A DNA stretch of 64,000 nucleotides from the NCBI RefSeq assembly GCF_014218805.1, contig NZ_JACJUV010000001.1, forward strand, positions 2,616,501 through 2,680,500, read 5' to 3'. Each line of letters begins with the position of its first letter. Within the stretch, counting starts at the first letter, position 1. Under the pieces are notes generated by a model. It made no database searches and was not told the origin of the DNA. It worked only from the letters and a program-made list of their open reading frames with translations. The position numbers were made by a program, and so were the translations under genes. Below, piece by piece: positions 53,440-63,427 of the stretch. The stretch is from Teredinibacter franksiae (GTDB taxonomy: Bacteria > Pseudomonadota > Gammaproteobacteria > Pseudomonadales > Cellvibrionaceae).

Positions 53440-54231
53440 TTATTTTTTTACTAAGCTACCCATAAAAAACAGCGCCGCCACTAACACCACCGAAGGCCCG
53501 GCCGGTAGATCCAAGAGCACGGACGTTAATATGCCACCGATTACCGAAAGCACGCCAACCAGAGCGGCAATTATGGCCATGGCTTCTGGTGAACGGGTTA
53601 AGCGCCTTGCCGCCGCTGCCGGTATGATTAACAGCGCAGTAATTAAAAGCACGCCAACGAGTTTCATCGACAGCGCGACAACGGTAGCCATTAACACCAT
53701 GAGCAACAACCGAAGTTTTTCTACACTGTAACCTTCTACCCGCGCTAAATCTTCGTCGATAGCGGCCATCACCAAGGGTCGCCAAAAATAACCGAGTGTT
53801 GCTAAGCAGGCGGTACCGACCAAATAAATGACAGCGATATCCTGTATGCCCACGGTGAGTAAGTCGCCAAATAAATAGCCAAATAAGTTAATGCGGCTGG
53901 CGGACAGCAGGCTCACACAAATCAAACCCAGTGCCAGTGCGCTGTGTGAAAGTATACCGAGTAGGGTGTCTGAGGCGAGGCCAGCACGGCCTTGCAGTTG
54001 CCACAGGGCGAGGCTAATGAGTACGCCGGCGAATATCATTGAAACGGTTAGGTTCCAGTCGGCTATTACCCCGAGGGCAACACCTAGCAGCGCCGAGTGC
54101 GCCAGGGTATCGCCAAAGTAGGCCATGCGTCGCCACACCACAAAGGCACCTAAGGGGCCAGCGATGAGGGCAATACCGATACCCGCCAGCAGGGGTAGGC
54201 TTATAAGTGAAAGCAGGTCGAAATCAATCAT
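53440..54231 (-). CDS. znuB: zinc ABC transporter permease ZnuB
   Basis: 263 residues from ATG 54231, nine predicted membrane segments. PLGAFVVWRRMAYFGDTLAH and the LLGILSHSALALGL segment are typical of ABC-3 family permeases. The frame opens at GTG 54243, but ATG 54231 gives the family-like start MIDFDLLSLISL and overlaps the znuC stop by 8 bp. Forms the membrane channel with ZnuC and receives zinc from ZnuA. Confidence 0.95.
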   Translation of the reverse strand: MIDFDLLSLISLPLLAGIGIALIAGPLGAFVVWRRMAYFGDTLAHSALLGVALGVIADWNLTVSMIFAGVLISLALWQLQGRAGLASDTLLGILSHSALALGLICVSLLSASRINLFGYLFGDLLTVGIQDIAVIYLVGTACLATLGYFWRPLVMAAIDEDLARVEGYSVEKLRLLLMVLMATVVALSMKLVGVLLITALLIIPAAAARRLTRSPEAMAIIAALVGVLSVIGGILTSVLLDLPAGPSVVLVAALFFMGSLVKK

Positions 54232-54976
54232 GGTTGTGGTCACAGGTATGCACCACGTCGCCGTGTAAGTTGTGCTGGTGGTCGTGGTGGTGGGTATAAA
54301 CCGCTAGGTCGTCGGCTACACCGCCGCCAAATAAGCGCAAATACTCGGGGTGTTGACTAACGCTTTCGGGTTTACCGTGGCAGCATACATGCTGGTTAAG
54401 GCACACAACCGAATCGGTTTGTGCCATTACTAGGTGCAAATCGTGAGAGACCATCACAATGGCGCAACCCAATTCGTCTCGTAGGTTGGCTATTAGGCGA
54501 TACAGTTTTACCTGGCCGCTAACGTCTACACCCTGCAAGGGTTCATCCAATACCAGTAATTGTGGCTTTCGCAAAATAGCGCGGGCCAGCAGTACGCGTT
54601 GTAATTCTCCGCCACTCAGGCTGTGAATTTGGCTGCTTTGCAGGTGGCCAATATCCAGCCGTTCCAGTGCGTGTGTGCGATTTTCTCGCGAGCGGTCGGC
54701 AAAGCTTAAAAACCGACTCACCTTTACCGGCATACTGCTATGGGTTTGCAGTTTTTGCGGCACATAGCCAATGGTGAGTTTTGGCGCCTTTATAACCTGG
54801 CCGCTATCGGCTTGCAGTAGCCCGGTCATAATTTTAACCAGCGTGCTTTTACCGGCGCCGTTGGGGCCAATAAGGGTAGAAATTTCACTCTGGGCCAGAG
54901 AGAAGTCTATTTCTTGGAGCACGGGTCGGCCGTTATAAGCTTTGCAGATACCTTGCAGTTGTAATAATGGTTTCAC
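54224..54976 (-). CDS. znuC: zinc ABC transporter ATP-binding protein ZnuC
   Basis: 250 residues. Walker A GPNGAGKSTLVKIM, signature LSGGELQRVLLARAI and Walker B LLVLDEPLQGVD. The C-terminus is His-rich (HHHDHQHNLHG, CDHNHD), as in many ZnuC proteins, and may bind zinc. ATG 54976 overlaps the zur stop by 4 bp (ATGA). Confidence 0.96.
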   Translation of the reverse strand: MKPLLQLQGICKAYNGRPVLQEIDFSLAQSEISTLIGPNGAGKSTLVKIMTGLLQADSGQVIKAPKLTIGYVPQKLQTHSSMPVKVSRFLSFADRSRENRTHALERLDIGHLQSSQIHSLSGGELQRVLLARAILRKPQLLVLDEPLQGVDVSGQVKLYRLIANLRDELGCAIVMVSHDLHLVMAQTDSVVCLNQHVCCHGKPESVSQHPEYLRLFGGGVADDLAVYTHHHDHQHNLHGDVVHTCDHNHD

Positions 54977-55467
54977 GCTTTAGTTCCCTTACATTCACTG
55001 CAGAAGCCGGTAATTTCTAGCACTTTGGATTTCACTTCAAAGCGCTGTTGTGATGCGCTGAGGTTAATGGCCTGCTGAATCGAGCGGCTGGGTACTTCCT
55101 CGGTAAAGCCACAGGTAAGGCAAATAAATAGAGCGTCGCTGTGCTCCCTTTTGGGGTTTGTGCAACCGATGAAAGCATTTAGCGAGTGAACCTTATGAAT
55201 GATGCCTTGCTCCATAAGGAAATCCAGCGCGCGGTAAACGGTGGGTGGGGCAACCCGTTTACGGTCAGAGGCTTCCTCCAGCATTTCCATCAGCGCGTAG
55301 GCTCCCAAGGGTTTGTGGGACTGCCAAATCAACTCTAAAACCTGTTTGCGCAGGGCGGTTAGCCGCACACCACTGCGTGTGCACAGGGCATCGGCCTGTT
55401 TTAGCGCTTTGGCTATGCAGGCCGTGTGATCGTGACGGCCTTCTCGAAGTGAGTCGGGGTTGTTCAT
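54973..55467 (-). CDS. zur: zinc uptake regulator Zur (Fur family)
   Basis: 164 residues. Winged-helix N-terminus (ALRKQVLELIWQSHKPLGAY, VAPPTVYRALDFLMEQGIIH) and a metal-binding C-terminal half with CLTCG and CSECKG. Represses zinc-uptake genes when zinc is plentiful. It heads the zur-znuC-znuB operon, so it probably controls its own operon and znuA through the palindrome at 55503-55517. Confidence 0.93.
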   Translation of the reverse strand: MNNPDSLREGRHDHTACIAKALKQADALCTRSGVRLTALRKQVLELIWQSHKPLGAYALMEMLEEASDRKRVAPPTVYRALDFLMEQGIIHKVHSLNAFIGCTNPKREHSDALFICLTCGFTEEVPSRSIQQAINLSASQQRFEVKSKVLEITGFCSECKGTKA

Positions 55468-55502
55468 GTATTAAACCCGTTAGAATATAGCAATAGCGGT
55501 TA

Positions 55503-55517
55503 TGTTATCATATAACA
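55503..55517. promoter_or_regulatory. Zur box between zur and znuA
   Basis: TGTTATCATATAACA fits the gammaproteobacterial Zur operator (inverted TGTTAT/ATAACA with a 3-bp centre). It lies 35 bp upstream of zur and about 90 bp upstream of znuA in an AT-rich promoter-like stretch, so it can control both directions. Confidence 0.85.
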
Positions 55518-55604
55518 ATTGCTGTGAGGCTTAGTTATGACGGGTGTTGTGTGAGCTTTGTGAATTGGGCGGGCTTAATGCGTTATAGGTGCTGGAGGGG
55601 TTAC

Positions 55605-56597
55605 ATGAGCTACATGAGTTGTCTATCAGTGAAGCGTCTGCGTGGCAGCGTGATGGTTTGTTTTATATTTTTTGCTTGTTTTGGTTTTGTTGCACCTGCA
55701 ATTGCGGAAAACGGTAAGCCGGCATCCGTTAACATATTAGTGAGTGTACGTCCGGTGGCGCTGTTGGTTGAGGATCTGCTAGAAAGAGCCGGTCTCGCCG
55801 ATAAAATCGCGGTGGATGTATTGCTGCCCGCCGGTGCTTCTCCCCATCATTTATCTTTGAAGGTCAGCGATATTCGCCGTGTACAGCAGGCAGACCTGTT
55901 GGTGTGGGTGGGCGAGCCTTTGGAAAATTACTTAACGCCTGTTATTGCTCAGCACCGAGCGACCAGACCAACAATTGAATTGATAACGCTGAACAAGCTA
56001 CACCGCACCGAAGCGGATCATGGGCATGGCCACAATCATAACGAAGGCAGCGGTGGTGACCCACATATTTGGCTAGACCCCGATAATGCCGCCATTATTG
56101 CGCGTGCGGTGGCCGTGCAAATAAAAACATTAATAGCCCGTGATGTTTCCGTTTATTCCGATATTGCCAACGTCGACCAAGAGAGTGCCGCTCTAGACAG
56201 TGCTGTCGTCGATTATGTGCAGTCTTTGGCGGTGGCGAGAGAGGCTGTGCGCGTTCGGTTGGCACAGGTAGCGAATGAAAAAAACGCGGTTGCGGTTTAC
56301 CACGATAGCCTTGGCCACTATGTACATCAGTTCGATATTCGTCAGCAGGCGGCGCTTACAGAGGTGCCAGACGAGCAAGTGGGAATGCGCTCACTCATTC
56401 AGTACCAAAAACAGGGCAAGCCGTCGTGCTTACTGGCCGACCGCGGCGAACTAGTAGCTGCTGAGGGGTACGCAAAAAAGCTGGGGTGGAGACTGGTAAC
56501 GTTCGATTTGCTGGCTCAAGATACCGAAGTGAATACTTACTTACAGTATATCGATAGCATTACCGATGCGTTTGAAACCTGCTTGGGCTTTGAGTAG
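55605..56597 (+). CDS. znuA: zinc ABC transporter substrate-binding protein ZnuA
   Basis: 330 residues from ATG 55605, with a signal peptide ending APAIA. Periplasmic cluster A-I binding protein: ASPHHLSLKVSDIRRVQQAD, the His-rich loop HGHGHNHNEGSGGDPHIWLD, and YHDSLGHYVHQFDI supply the zinc-binding His residues. GGAGGGG lies 6 bp upstream of the chosen ATG; the frame opens 27 codons earlier. Divergent from zur-znuCB. Confidence 0.95.
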   Translation: MSYMSCLSVKRLRGSVMVCFIFFACFGFVAPAIAENGKPASVNILVSVRPVALLVEDLLERAGLADKIAVDVLLPAGASPHHLSLKVSDIRRVQQADLLVWVGEPLENYLTPVIAQHRATRPTIELITLNKLHRTEADHGHGHNHNEGSGGDPHIWLDPDNAAIIARAVAVQIKTLIARDVSVYSDIANVDQESAALDSAVVDYVQSLAVAREAVRVRLAQVANEKNAVAVYHDSLGHYVHQFDIRQQAALTEVPDEQVGMRSLIQYQKQGKPSCLLADRGELVAAEGYAKKLGWRLVTFDLLAQDTEVNTYLQYIDSITDAFETCLGFE

Positions 56598-56887
56598 GCG
56601 AAAAAAAACCCTGCATCAAATTTTGGGAGGGATGAAGCAGGGTGAATATAGCAATATTGGCTATTACAAGAGATCTACGTGAGAAAAAAACCGCTGTTAC
56701 AAAAAATGTAACAAAACTGTGTGCATAACTCAGGTTGCACGGGGCTCGAACAGCTGGCCCCGACAACAACAACCTGATGTTACTGCAACGGAGCGAATCT
56801 TCCTGAGTTCAATCCGTTAATACCACGGCACCGATACGGCTGGTGCTGTGGGTGGACACCGGGCTGCGCCCGGCGTCTCTCCCCGTA
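56598..56887. other. intergenic region with nested inverted repeats
   Basis: CAGGTTG (56731-56737) pairs with CAACCTG (56770-56776), and inside it CGGGGC (56740-56745) pairs with GCCCCG (56757-56762), giving a two-part hairpin. TGTTAC/GTAACA (56695-56713) is a second inverted repeat. CCCTGC (near 56610) with GCAGGG (near 56636) may form the znuA terminator. A small RNA or a regulatory element is possible but not shown. Confidence 0.4.
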
Positions 56888-57193
56888 CTACTTGCTCAGG
56901 GAGCTTGCAACTTTCTCTTCAATTAACGCGTTCATTTTTGCGTTAATCTCGGCGTTGATAGTGTTCAAGTGTTGATTTAACAGTTCCATTTGACGAGAAC
57001 TAGCACTCTCAACCGGGACAACGCGAAAATTATCGAATTGTGTGTCCCAGCGATCGCTGGTGCCTATCTCCGCTAGAGCAACGTCATAAGCAGACGCTAC
57101 ACTGGATGATTCAGGATCAAGGGCACCAACCTCACCAGCAACGACACTATTTGAAAGCAGCGCAACGAAAACAAATTTTGCGAAATAGTTCAT
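56888..57193 (-). CDS. short exported hypothetical protein
   Basis: 101 residues with a signal peptide (about 1-20, ending SVVAG). The rest is acidic to neutral and helical towards the C-terminus (LLNQHLNTINAEINAKMNAL). No family recognised. AGGAGA precedes ATG 57193, which supports expression. Confidence 0.65.
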   Translation of the reverse strand: MNYFAKFVFVALLSNSVVAGEVGALDPESSSVASAYDVALAEIGTSDRWDTQFDNFRVVPVESASSRQMELLNQHLNTINAEINAKMNALIEEKVASSLSK

Positions 57194-57706
57194 CGTAAGG
57201 TTCTCCTTTTAAGAGGGATGGTTGATACCGAATGCCGATAGGGGTTACTGCCGACTTCCGTACAAGGCTTGTTGTTACCTTGTGATTCGAATTGTAACCA
57301 TGGGTAACACTTTATGCAAATCTTAATTTAGATCAAATGCAGTTGGCGCAATTATGAGAATGGTTCCTATTGGCGCCACACATACTACATATAGTGTTTT
57401 TTGTTAGTTAAAGCCCCTTATATTGATACTTATAACGATTACGTAGTGTAAATGGAGCTAACTGACTGCTTTTGTTAAAACAAAAAGATATTAGTAATGT
57501 GCGCAGGTTCCGCTTAGAACATAAAAAACTGACGCATGATTCATTAGGTAACACATCTAAATTCATGTATGTGCTAATGTTCCCACCCCTCAAAAAGTTC
57601 AAAACAGCGGTTACAGGCGCTCGCTTGTTACCCCTATAGAGGTACCTAAATAGGCACCTAAAATCTCGTTGCCGCCTTGCGCGCATTTATCTACAAGGAG
57701 TTAATC
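57194..57706. promoter_or_regulatory. long AT-rich upstream region of the OmpA-family gene
   Basis: About 510 bp. No gene is supported; the minus-strand open frame 57408-57686 has no family motif. The region is AT-rich and must contain the divergent promoters for the exported protein and the OmpA-family gene; specific -10/-35 elements were not assigned. Confidence 0.45.
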
Positions 57707-58831
57707 ATGAATAAAAATTCAATCCGTCTAGCTACGGCCATTGCCGCTATTCTCGCTGCGCCTATTGTCACCGCCACTGAAACGGGCGTGGAGCTGGGCG
57801 CGGGCGTTACCTATGTGATGTTTGACGATGATTTTAATGTTGCCGACGACATAGGCTATCGCGGCTTGCTCGGTTACCGTGTCAATGAACGCTTCGGTAT
57901 GGAGTTAGTGCTAGACGGTATATCAACGGAAACCGACCCTTTGGGGTTGTCGTTTGATATGCGCCAGCTCTATGTGAGCGGGCTCTATCACTTTAATGTG
58001 GAAGCTAATGTGCAGCCTTACGTGTCTTTGGGTTGGGGTCAGAATTCAATGGAGTTAGCGGATTCTAGTTTTGATAACGATACAACGGCAACCAATCTTG
58101 GTGCGGGCATTAAGTGGTATCTAAAGGACAACCTCATACTGCGTCCGGCGATTAACTATTTTATGAACACCGAATACGATGAAGATTTCACCACTGTCGG
58201 GCTAACGCTTTCCTGGGTTGTGGGTGGTGGTTCAAGTGCGGCACCGAAGGCAAAAGCGCCAGTGGCACCTGCCGATAGTGATAACGATGGTGTTACCGAC
58301 AGCAGCGATACTTGCCCAGCAACGCCCGCGGGCGTTGGGGTGAGTGCTAATGGTTGTCCACTGGATACCGACAATGACGGCGTATCTGACTACCTCGATA
58401 AATGCCCCAATACCGCGGCAAAGTTGAAGGTAGACAGCAACGGCTGCCCGGTGAAACTCAGTGAAACAGTGTCAATAGACCTGAACGTAAACTTTGATTC
58501 CAACAGCGATGTTGTTAAGCCGGCCTACTATGGGGAGATTGGTCGGGTGGCTGAGTTCCTGCAGCAGTACGTGGGTACTAGTGTTGTTATTGAAGGCCAT
58601 ACAGATACCAGCGGGTCGGCGAGTTACAACAAAAACCTCTCTCAGCGCAGAGCGGATGCTGTTGCCGCTGTTTTGGTACAGCAGATGGGTGTGAGCCAGG
58701 CCCGCGTGAGCGCGATGGGTTACGGTGAAGAGCAGCCTATTGCAGACGAATCAACGGCAACAGGTCGCAAAGCGAACCGCAGAGTTGTGGCAAAGGTTTC
58801 AGCTAAAGTAGAAAGTATGGAAGAGAAGTAA
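57707..58831 (+). CDS. OmpA family outer-membrane protein with TSP3 repeats
   Basis: 374 residues. Signal peptide (about 1-23), an N-terminal beta-barrel (about 24-185), two calcium-binding thrombospondin type 3 repeats (DSDNDGVTDSSDTCP and DTDNDGVSDYLDKCP) and the peptidoglycan-binding OmpA_C domain (about 260-370; NFDSNSDVVKPAYYG, EGHTDTSGSASYN, LSQRRADAV). Connects outer membrane and cell wall. AAGGAG at 57695-57700 supports ATG 57707. A strong hairpin follows the gene. Confidence 0.94.
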   Translation: MNKNSIRLATAIAAILAAPIVTATETGVELGAGVTYVMFDDDFNVADDIGYRGLLGYRVNERFGMELVLDGISTETDPLGLSFDMRQLYVSGLYHFNVEANVQPYVSLGWGQNSMELADSSFDNDTTATNLGAGIKWYLKDNLILRPAINYFMNTEYDEDFTTVGLTLSWVVGGGSSAAPKAKAPVAPADSDNDGVTDSSDTCPATPAGVGVSANGCPLDTDNDGVSDYLDKCPNTAAKLKVDSNGCPVKLSETVSIDLNVNFDSNSDVVKPAYYGEIGRVAEFLQQYVGTSVVIEGHTDTSGSASYNKNLSQRRADAVAAVLVQQMGVSQARVSAMGYGEEQPIADESTATGRKANRRVVAKVSAKVESMEEK

Positions 58832-58856
58832 GCTAGCTAGCTTTACTTTGAAAAGC

Positions 58857-58878
58857 CGGGGGAGCCGTTGCTCCCCCG
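58857..58878. terminator. bidirectional GC-rich hairpin
   Basis: CGGGGGAGC (58857-58865) pairs exactly with GCTCCCCCG (58870-58878), loop CGTT, between the OmpA-family gene and the convergent beta-barrel gene. Strong stem without a pronounced T-tract. Confidence 0.65.
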
Positions 58879-58888
58879 TGCTAGCGCA

Positions 58889-59485
58889 TTAGAATCGATA
58901 ATCTATGCCAGCCGTTACGGCGTTAATGCTGGTTTTGTCGGCATTCGCCAAAGACTTGAGTTCGATATTGAAATTCAGGTGCTCATCAATAAACCAGCCT
59001 GCGCCAAAACCGAGTGAAACGCCCGACGTGGAAAGCTCCTCAGTGCCTGTTTTTTCATCATCAATGTTGTACATATCCGTTTTGGTGGTAACACTGCTGT
59101 AGCCAATAAGGCCGTAAAAACGCGCGGTTTCGTTGAGAATTTCGGGTCGATAATAGATCGACTGATAGCTATCCATGCTGTAGGTATTACTGCCCGTTGC
59201 CACGGGTACGTCGGCATCCGACATCAGCTCGGTTTCGCCATCGGTTAAGCCAAAACCAAGACGTACATCCACGCCTAGCCAAGGGTTGTACTTGTAGCCG
59301 CCCATCAATTCTATAGCGCTAAGGCTTAGTTTTTCTTCAGTGGCATTGTTGGGTAACAGATCATTGGCCTGTAAATAGTTCAGGTTACCCCCGGCGAAAA
59401 ATCCACGGTTGTTATCGGCAAGCGTGTTAGCGCTGACTAGGGCCAGAGCCAGAAAAAACACAGAACGTAATTGCGGATGGTGCAT
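58889..59485 (-). CDS. outer-membrane beta-barrel protein
   Basis: 198 residues from the chosen start, with a signal peptide ending SANTLA. Alternating hydrophobic/polar strands, Gly-rich turns and a final aromatic residue (AVTAGIDYRF) fit an eight-stranded barrel of the OmpW/OmpX-like porin family. ATG 59485 has GGAG 7 bp upstream; ATG 59497 and an earlier start are possible. Function unknown. Confidence 0.8.
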   Translation of the reverse strand: MHHPQLRSVFFLALALVSANTLADNNRGFFAGGNLNYLQANDLLPNNATEEKLSLSAIELMGGYKYNPWLGVDVRLGFGLTDGETELMSDADVPVATGSNTYSMDSYQSIYYRPEILNETARFYGLIGYSSVTTKTDMYNIDDEKTGTEELSTSGVSLGFGAGWFIDEHLNFNIELKSLANADKTSINAVTAGIDYRF

Positions 59486-59706
59486 TGAGGTCTCCATTGC
59501 TTCACTTTGCGTAAATACTGCAGCCACAAGTAAGTGGCGAGCCAAGGCGAAAAAATACCACAGATTCAGTGCTGTAAATAAGGGAAAACCGTGAAAGCTG
59601 TGAAACAGACCGAGCCCGGCTCAATTCAGCTGATACCCAAACGGATATTCGCGGCTAAATTCGTTAGAATTCGGCCCCTTCGAAAAAAATATCCGGAAAA
59701 GAGTTT

Positions 59707-62427
59707 ATGACTACCAAGCCTGTGCTCCTGGTTGATGGTTCTTCCTACCTTTATCGTGCCTTCCACGCCATGTACAAAGTCGATTTACGCAATGCGCAGG
59801 GGTTTCCAACCGGTGCTATACGCGGTGTAGTGGCAATGCTTAAGCGGCTGGAAAAAGACTACCCGGAAAGCCCTGTAGCGGTGATATTCGACGCAAAAGG
59901 CAAAACTTTTCGCGATGACATGTACAGCGACTACAAAGCCAATCGCCCGCCAATGCCCGACGACCTTCGCCTGCAGGTCGAGCCGCTGCACACCATCATC
60001 CGTGCGATGGGGTTGCCGCTTATTGTTATAGAAGGCGTAGAAGCGGACGATGTAATTGGCACCTACGCCCGCCAGGCCACCGAAAAAGGTCTAGATGTAG
60101 TGGTATCGACCGGTGATAAAGACATGGCCCAACTGGTGAATAATAAGGTCACCTTGGTGAATACCATGACCGAAACCACCATGGATATCCCCGGTGTTGA
60201 AGAGAAGTTTGGCATTCCCCCGGAGCTCATTATTGATTACCTCGCGCTTATGGGCGACAAAGTAGACAACATTCCCGGTGTGCCGGGGGTAGGTGAAAAA
60301 ACCGCGTTGGCTCTGCTGCAAAATCTGGGCGGTCTAGATTCCATATATAGCCGCCTGGAAGAAATAGCCGATTTGGCGTTTCGCGGTAGTAAAAAAATGG
60401 CCGCCAAGCTAGAAGAAAACAAAGATAACGCTTATTTATCCTACCGGTTGGCCACCATCAAAACCGACGTAGCGCTTGAGCAGGCGATAGATGAATTGAA
60501 ACACCAGCCCGCCGACAACGAGGTGTTACTAAAATGGTTTACCGAGCTAGATTTTAAAGGTTGGTTGGATGAACTAGAGGGAGAGCCTGCGGCCGTGGCA
60601 GAGGCTGGCCCCGCGATTGAAACCCACTACCAAACAGTATTAGAGGAAGCCGCGTTTAATGCGTGGTTGGAGAAACTGAAAACCGCAGAGCTTATAGCCT
60701 TCGATACCGAAACCACCAGTCTTAACTATATGGAAGCCGAAATAGTTGGTGTGAGTTTTTCGATCAATCCCGGTGAGGCTGTCTATGTACCGGTGGCCCA
60801 CGACTACCTAGGCGCCCCCGAGCAGCTATCACGAGAATTCGTATTAAACGCCTTAAAACCGCTGCTGGAAAACCCGGAGCTGAAAAAAGTAGGGCAAAAT
60901 TTAAAATACGATGCCAACGTGCTGGCAAATTACGCTATTCAATTAAAAGGCATCGCTTTCGATACCATGCTCGAAAGCTACATTTTTAATAGCATATCGA
61001 ACCGCCACGATATGGATACCCTAGCGGAGACCTACCTCAATCATAAAACAATTCATTTTGAAGACGTAGCCGGCAAAGGTGCAAAGCAGCTTACTTTTAA
61101 TCAAATACAGCTAGAAGAAGCAGGGCCCTATGCCGCGGAAGATGCCGACATTACCTTGCGCTTACACGAAAAACTTTGGCCGCAATTGGCGGAGCAAAGC
61201 GGCCCGAAAAATGTTTTCGAGACTATCGAAGTGCCTCTAGTACCCATTCTTTCAAAAATTGAACGCAATGGTGCGCTGCTAAACATAAAATCTCTGGCGC
61301 AGCAAAGCCACGAACACGGCGAAACCATGGAGCGCTTGCAACGTGAAGCCTATGACCTTGCGGGCGAAGAATTCAATTTAAGTTCACCCAAGCAGTTGGG
61401 CGCAATTTTATTCGAAAAGTTAAACCTACCGGTTATTAAAAAAACGCCCAAGGGCGCAGCTTCCACCGCCGAAGAAGTTTTGCAGGAGTTGGCGTTAGAT
61501 TACCCGCTGCCGAAACTGTTAATGGAATACCGGGGCTTGTCCAAGTTAAAAAGCACCTATACCGACAAGCTGCCACAAATGGTTAACCCACGAACGGGTC
61601 GCGTTCATACCTCGTACCATCAAGCGGTTGCCGCTACAGGGCGTTTATCCTCTAGTGATCCAAATTTACAAAACATACCGATTAAAACCGAAGCCGGTCG
61701 CCGTGTACGCCAGGCGTTTATTGCGCCCGAAGGCTACAAAATTTTGGCCGCCGACTATTCACAGATAGAGCTGCGCATTATGGCGCACCTGTCTGGCGAC
61801 CAAGGGTTGAAAAAAGCCTTTGCCGAAGGTTTAGACGTACACAAAGCAACGGCGGCGGAAGTGTTTGGTATGGAGTTGGAGACCGTCACGGTCGACCAAC
61901 GTCGCAGCGCCAAAGCTATTAACTTTGGTTTGATATACGGCATGAGCGCTTTTGGTTTGGCCAAGCAGTTACACATTGGCCGCAACGATGCCCAGCAATA
62001 TATCGATACGTATTTTGACCGCTACCCTGGTGTAGCCGAATACATGGACCGTATACGTGCGAGCGCAGCGGAAAAGGGTTACGTTGAAACGCTAATGGGC
62101 CGGCGTTTGTACCTACCGCAAATTAACGCCCGTAACGGCCAGCACCGTCAGGCCGCCGAGCGAACCGCCATTAACGCGCCCATGCAGGGAACCGCAGCCG
62201 ATATTATTAAACGCGCAATGATCGATGTAGACGCTTGGCTGGAAAAGGAAAACGTGGATGCACAAATGATTATGCAAGTGCACGATGAATTGGTGTTGGA
62301 AGTGGCAGAAGCACAGGTTGAAGACGTATCAAAAACGCTGTGCGAGCGTATGGCCAAGGCCGTTGAACTAAGTGTACCGTTGTTGGTTGAAGCCGGCATT
62401 GGCGACAATTGGGATGAAGCACATTAA
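59707..62427 (+). CDS. polA: DNA polymerase I
   Basis: 906 residues. Gap filling and primer removal. The 5' nuclease domain (about 1-290: [36 protein letters not shown]), a 3'-5' exonuclease domain with its metal ligands ([10 protein letters not shown]), and the polymerase domain with [31 protein letters not shown] and [10 protein letters not shown]. All three domains look intact. Located alone, 160 bp after the divergent beta-barrel gene. Confidence 0.99.
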   Translation: MTTKPVLLVDGSSYLYRAFHAMYKVDLRNAQGFPTGAIRGVVAMLKRLEKDYPESPVAVIFDAKGKTFRDDMYSDYKANRPPMPDDLRLQVEPLHTIIRAMGLPLIVIEGVEADDVIGTYARQATEKGLDVVVSTGDKDMAQLVNNKVTLVNTMTETTMDIPGVEEKFGIPPELIIDYLALMGDKVDNIPGVPGVGEKTALALLQNLGGLDSIYSRLEEIADLAFRGSKKMAAKLEENKDNAYLSYRLATIKTDVALEQAIDELKHQPADNEVLLKWFTELDFKGWLDELEGEPAAVAEAGPAIETHYQTVLEEAAFNAWLEKLKTAELIAFDTETTSLNYMEAEIVGVSFSINPGEAVYVPVAHDYLGAPEQLSREFVLNALKPLLENPELKKVGQNLKYDANVLANYAIQLKGIAFDTMLESYIFNSISNRHDMDTLAETYLNHKTIHFEDVAGKGAKQLTFNQIQLEEAGPYAAEDADITLRLHEKLWPQLAEQSGPKNVFETIEVPLVPILSKIERNGALLNIKSLAQQSHEHGETMERLQREAYDLAGEEFNLSSPKQLGAILFEKLNLPVIKKTPKGAASTAEEVLQELALDYPLPKLLMEYRGLSKLKSTYTDKLPQMVNPRTGRVHTSYHQAVAATGRLSSSDPNLQNIPIKTEAGRRVRQAFIAPEGYKILAADYSQIELRIMAHLSGDQGLKKAFAEGLDVHKATAAEVFGMELETVTVDQRRSAKAINFGLIYGMSAFGLAKQLHIGRNDAQQYIDTYFDRYPGVAEYMDRIRASAAEKGYVETLMGRRLYLPQINARNGQHRQAAERTAINAPMQGTAADIIKRAMIDVDAWLEKENVDAQMIMQVHDELVLEVAEAQVEDVSKTLCERMAKAVELSVPLLVEAGIGDNWDEAH

Positions 62428-62570
62428 TTCGCTTTCAGCGAGGATTCGGGAGCGCTCGCTTCTGGATTCTGCAGCGGGCTTTGCCCTGCTGGAAGCAAGA
62501 CAGATTAAAACTCTTCCTCTGGTCGGGTAGAGTTTTACCAAACCCAACGATTTAATTTTGGAAATAGATA

Positions 62571-62906
62571 ATGTCCAACCTCCCCCATTGCCCTTCCTGT
62601 GACTCCGAATTCACCTACGAAGACCGCGACCTGTATGTGTGCCCTGAATGCGCCCACGAATGGTTGCAATCGGGGGAGGCAGAAGAAACTGAAGCGGTGA
62701 TAAAAGATTCAAACGGCAACCCATTGGCCGATGGTGACACCATTACTGTTATCAAAGATTTAAAAGTTAAAGGGTCTTCGCTGGTGGTAAAAGTGGGTAC
62801 CAAAGTGAAAAATATTCGCCTAGTGGATGGCGACCACGACATCGATTGTAAAATAGAGGGCATTGGGCCGATGAAGCTGAAATCTGAATTTGTAAAAAAA
62901 GCTTAG
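62571..62906 (+). CDS. yjdM: zinc ribbon protein YjdM (PhnA family)
   Basis: 111 residues. Two zinc-ribbon CxxC pairs ([21 protein letters not shown]) at the N-terminus and the C-terminal SH3-like PhnA domain ([31 protein letters not shown]). Despite its old name it is not needed for phosphonate use in E. coli. Single gene; an inverted repeat AAAACTCT/AGAGTTTT (62507-62536) lies just upstream. Confidence 0.92.
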   Translation: MSNLPHCPSCDSEFTYEDRDLYVCPECAHEWLQSGEAEETEAVIKDSNGNPLADGDTITVIKDLKVKGSSLVVKVGTKVKNIRLVDGDHDIDCKIEGIGPMKLKSEFVKKA

Positions 62907-63001
62907 CCTTAGGCTTTGTACTTCCTTTAATACGTTCATCTTACTTTGATGTGAGTACCGCTAAACTTCCGGTTTTACAAAGTAATGCAAAGGAAAGTGG
63001 T

Positions 63002-63427
63002 ATGGCCTCCCTCTCAGCCTCCGGAAGCTGCCTATGTGGCAGCATTATCATTAATTGTGCTTCCCTCAAGCCCCACGTGGGTGCTTGCCACTGCAATTTG
63101 TGTCGCAAATGGTCCAGCGGACCGCTTTTCTATGTAGAAAGTGAAGGTGAATGCCAGATCAGTGGCGAAGATGAGCTTACGTTTTTCGAGTCTTCTGTCC
63201 GGGCTGAGCGTGCTTTCTGTAAAATATGCGGCAGTAATATTTACTATCGTGATAAATCCAGTGGGCACCTGGCCTTCTCGGCGGGCCTGTTTGCCAACGA
63301 CCTACCGGTCAATTTTAACATGCAACTGTATATTGACGAAAAGCCCAGCTATTACCGTTTGGCAAATGACACAAATTCAATGACAGGCGCCGATATTTTG
63401 GCCTACACGCAAAAGGAGCAAGAATGA
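63002..63427 (+). CDS. GFA family (glutathione-dependent formaldehyde-activating-like) protein
   Basis: 141 residues. Zinc-binding Cys motifs CLCGS, CHCNLCRK and CKICGSN mark the GFA/DUF636 fold; most members have unknown substrates. ATG 63002 has AAGGA upstream, so the earlier in-frame GTG 62951 is not chosen. Its TGA overlaps the ATG of the glutathione S-transferase (ATGA), a functional hint for glutathione chemistry. Confidence 0.85.
   Translation: MASLSASGSCLCGSIIINCASLKPHVGACHCNLCRKWSSGPLFYVESEGECQISGEDELTFFESSVRAERAFCKICGSNIYYRDKSSGHLAFSAGLFANDLPVNFNMQLYIDEKPSYYRLANDTNSMTGADILAYTQKEQE

Noticed and set aside
56720-56728. Single DnaA-box-like TTATGCACA (minus strand)
   Set aside because: Isolated site far from the origin clusters; one match per 16 kb is expected by chance.
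56731-56776. tRNA-like appearance (GTTCGAGCCCC on the minus strand)
   Set aside because: The arm lengths do not fit a tRNA, and no acceptor or anticodon stem can be drawn; it is a nested hairpin.
57408-57686. 92-codon minus-strand frame upstream of the OmpA-family gene
   Set aside because: No signal, motif or ribosome binding site; overlaps the promoter region of the OmpA-family gene.
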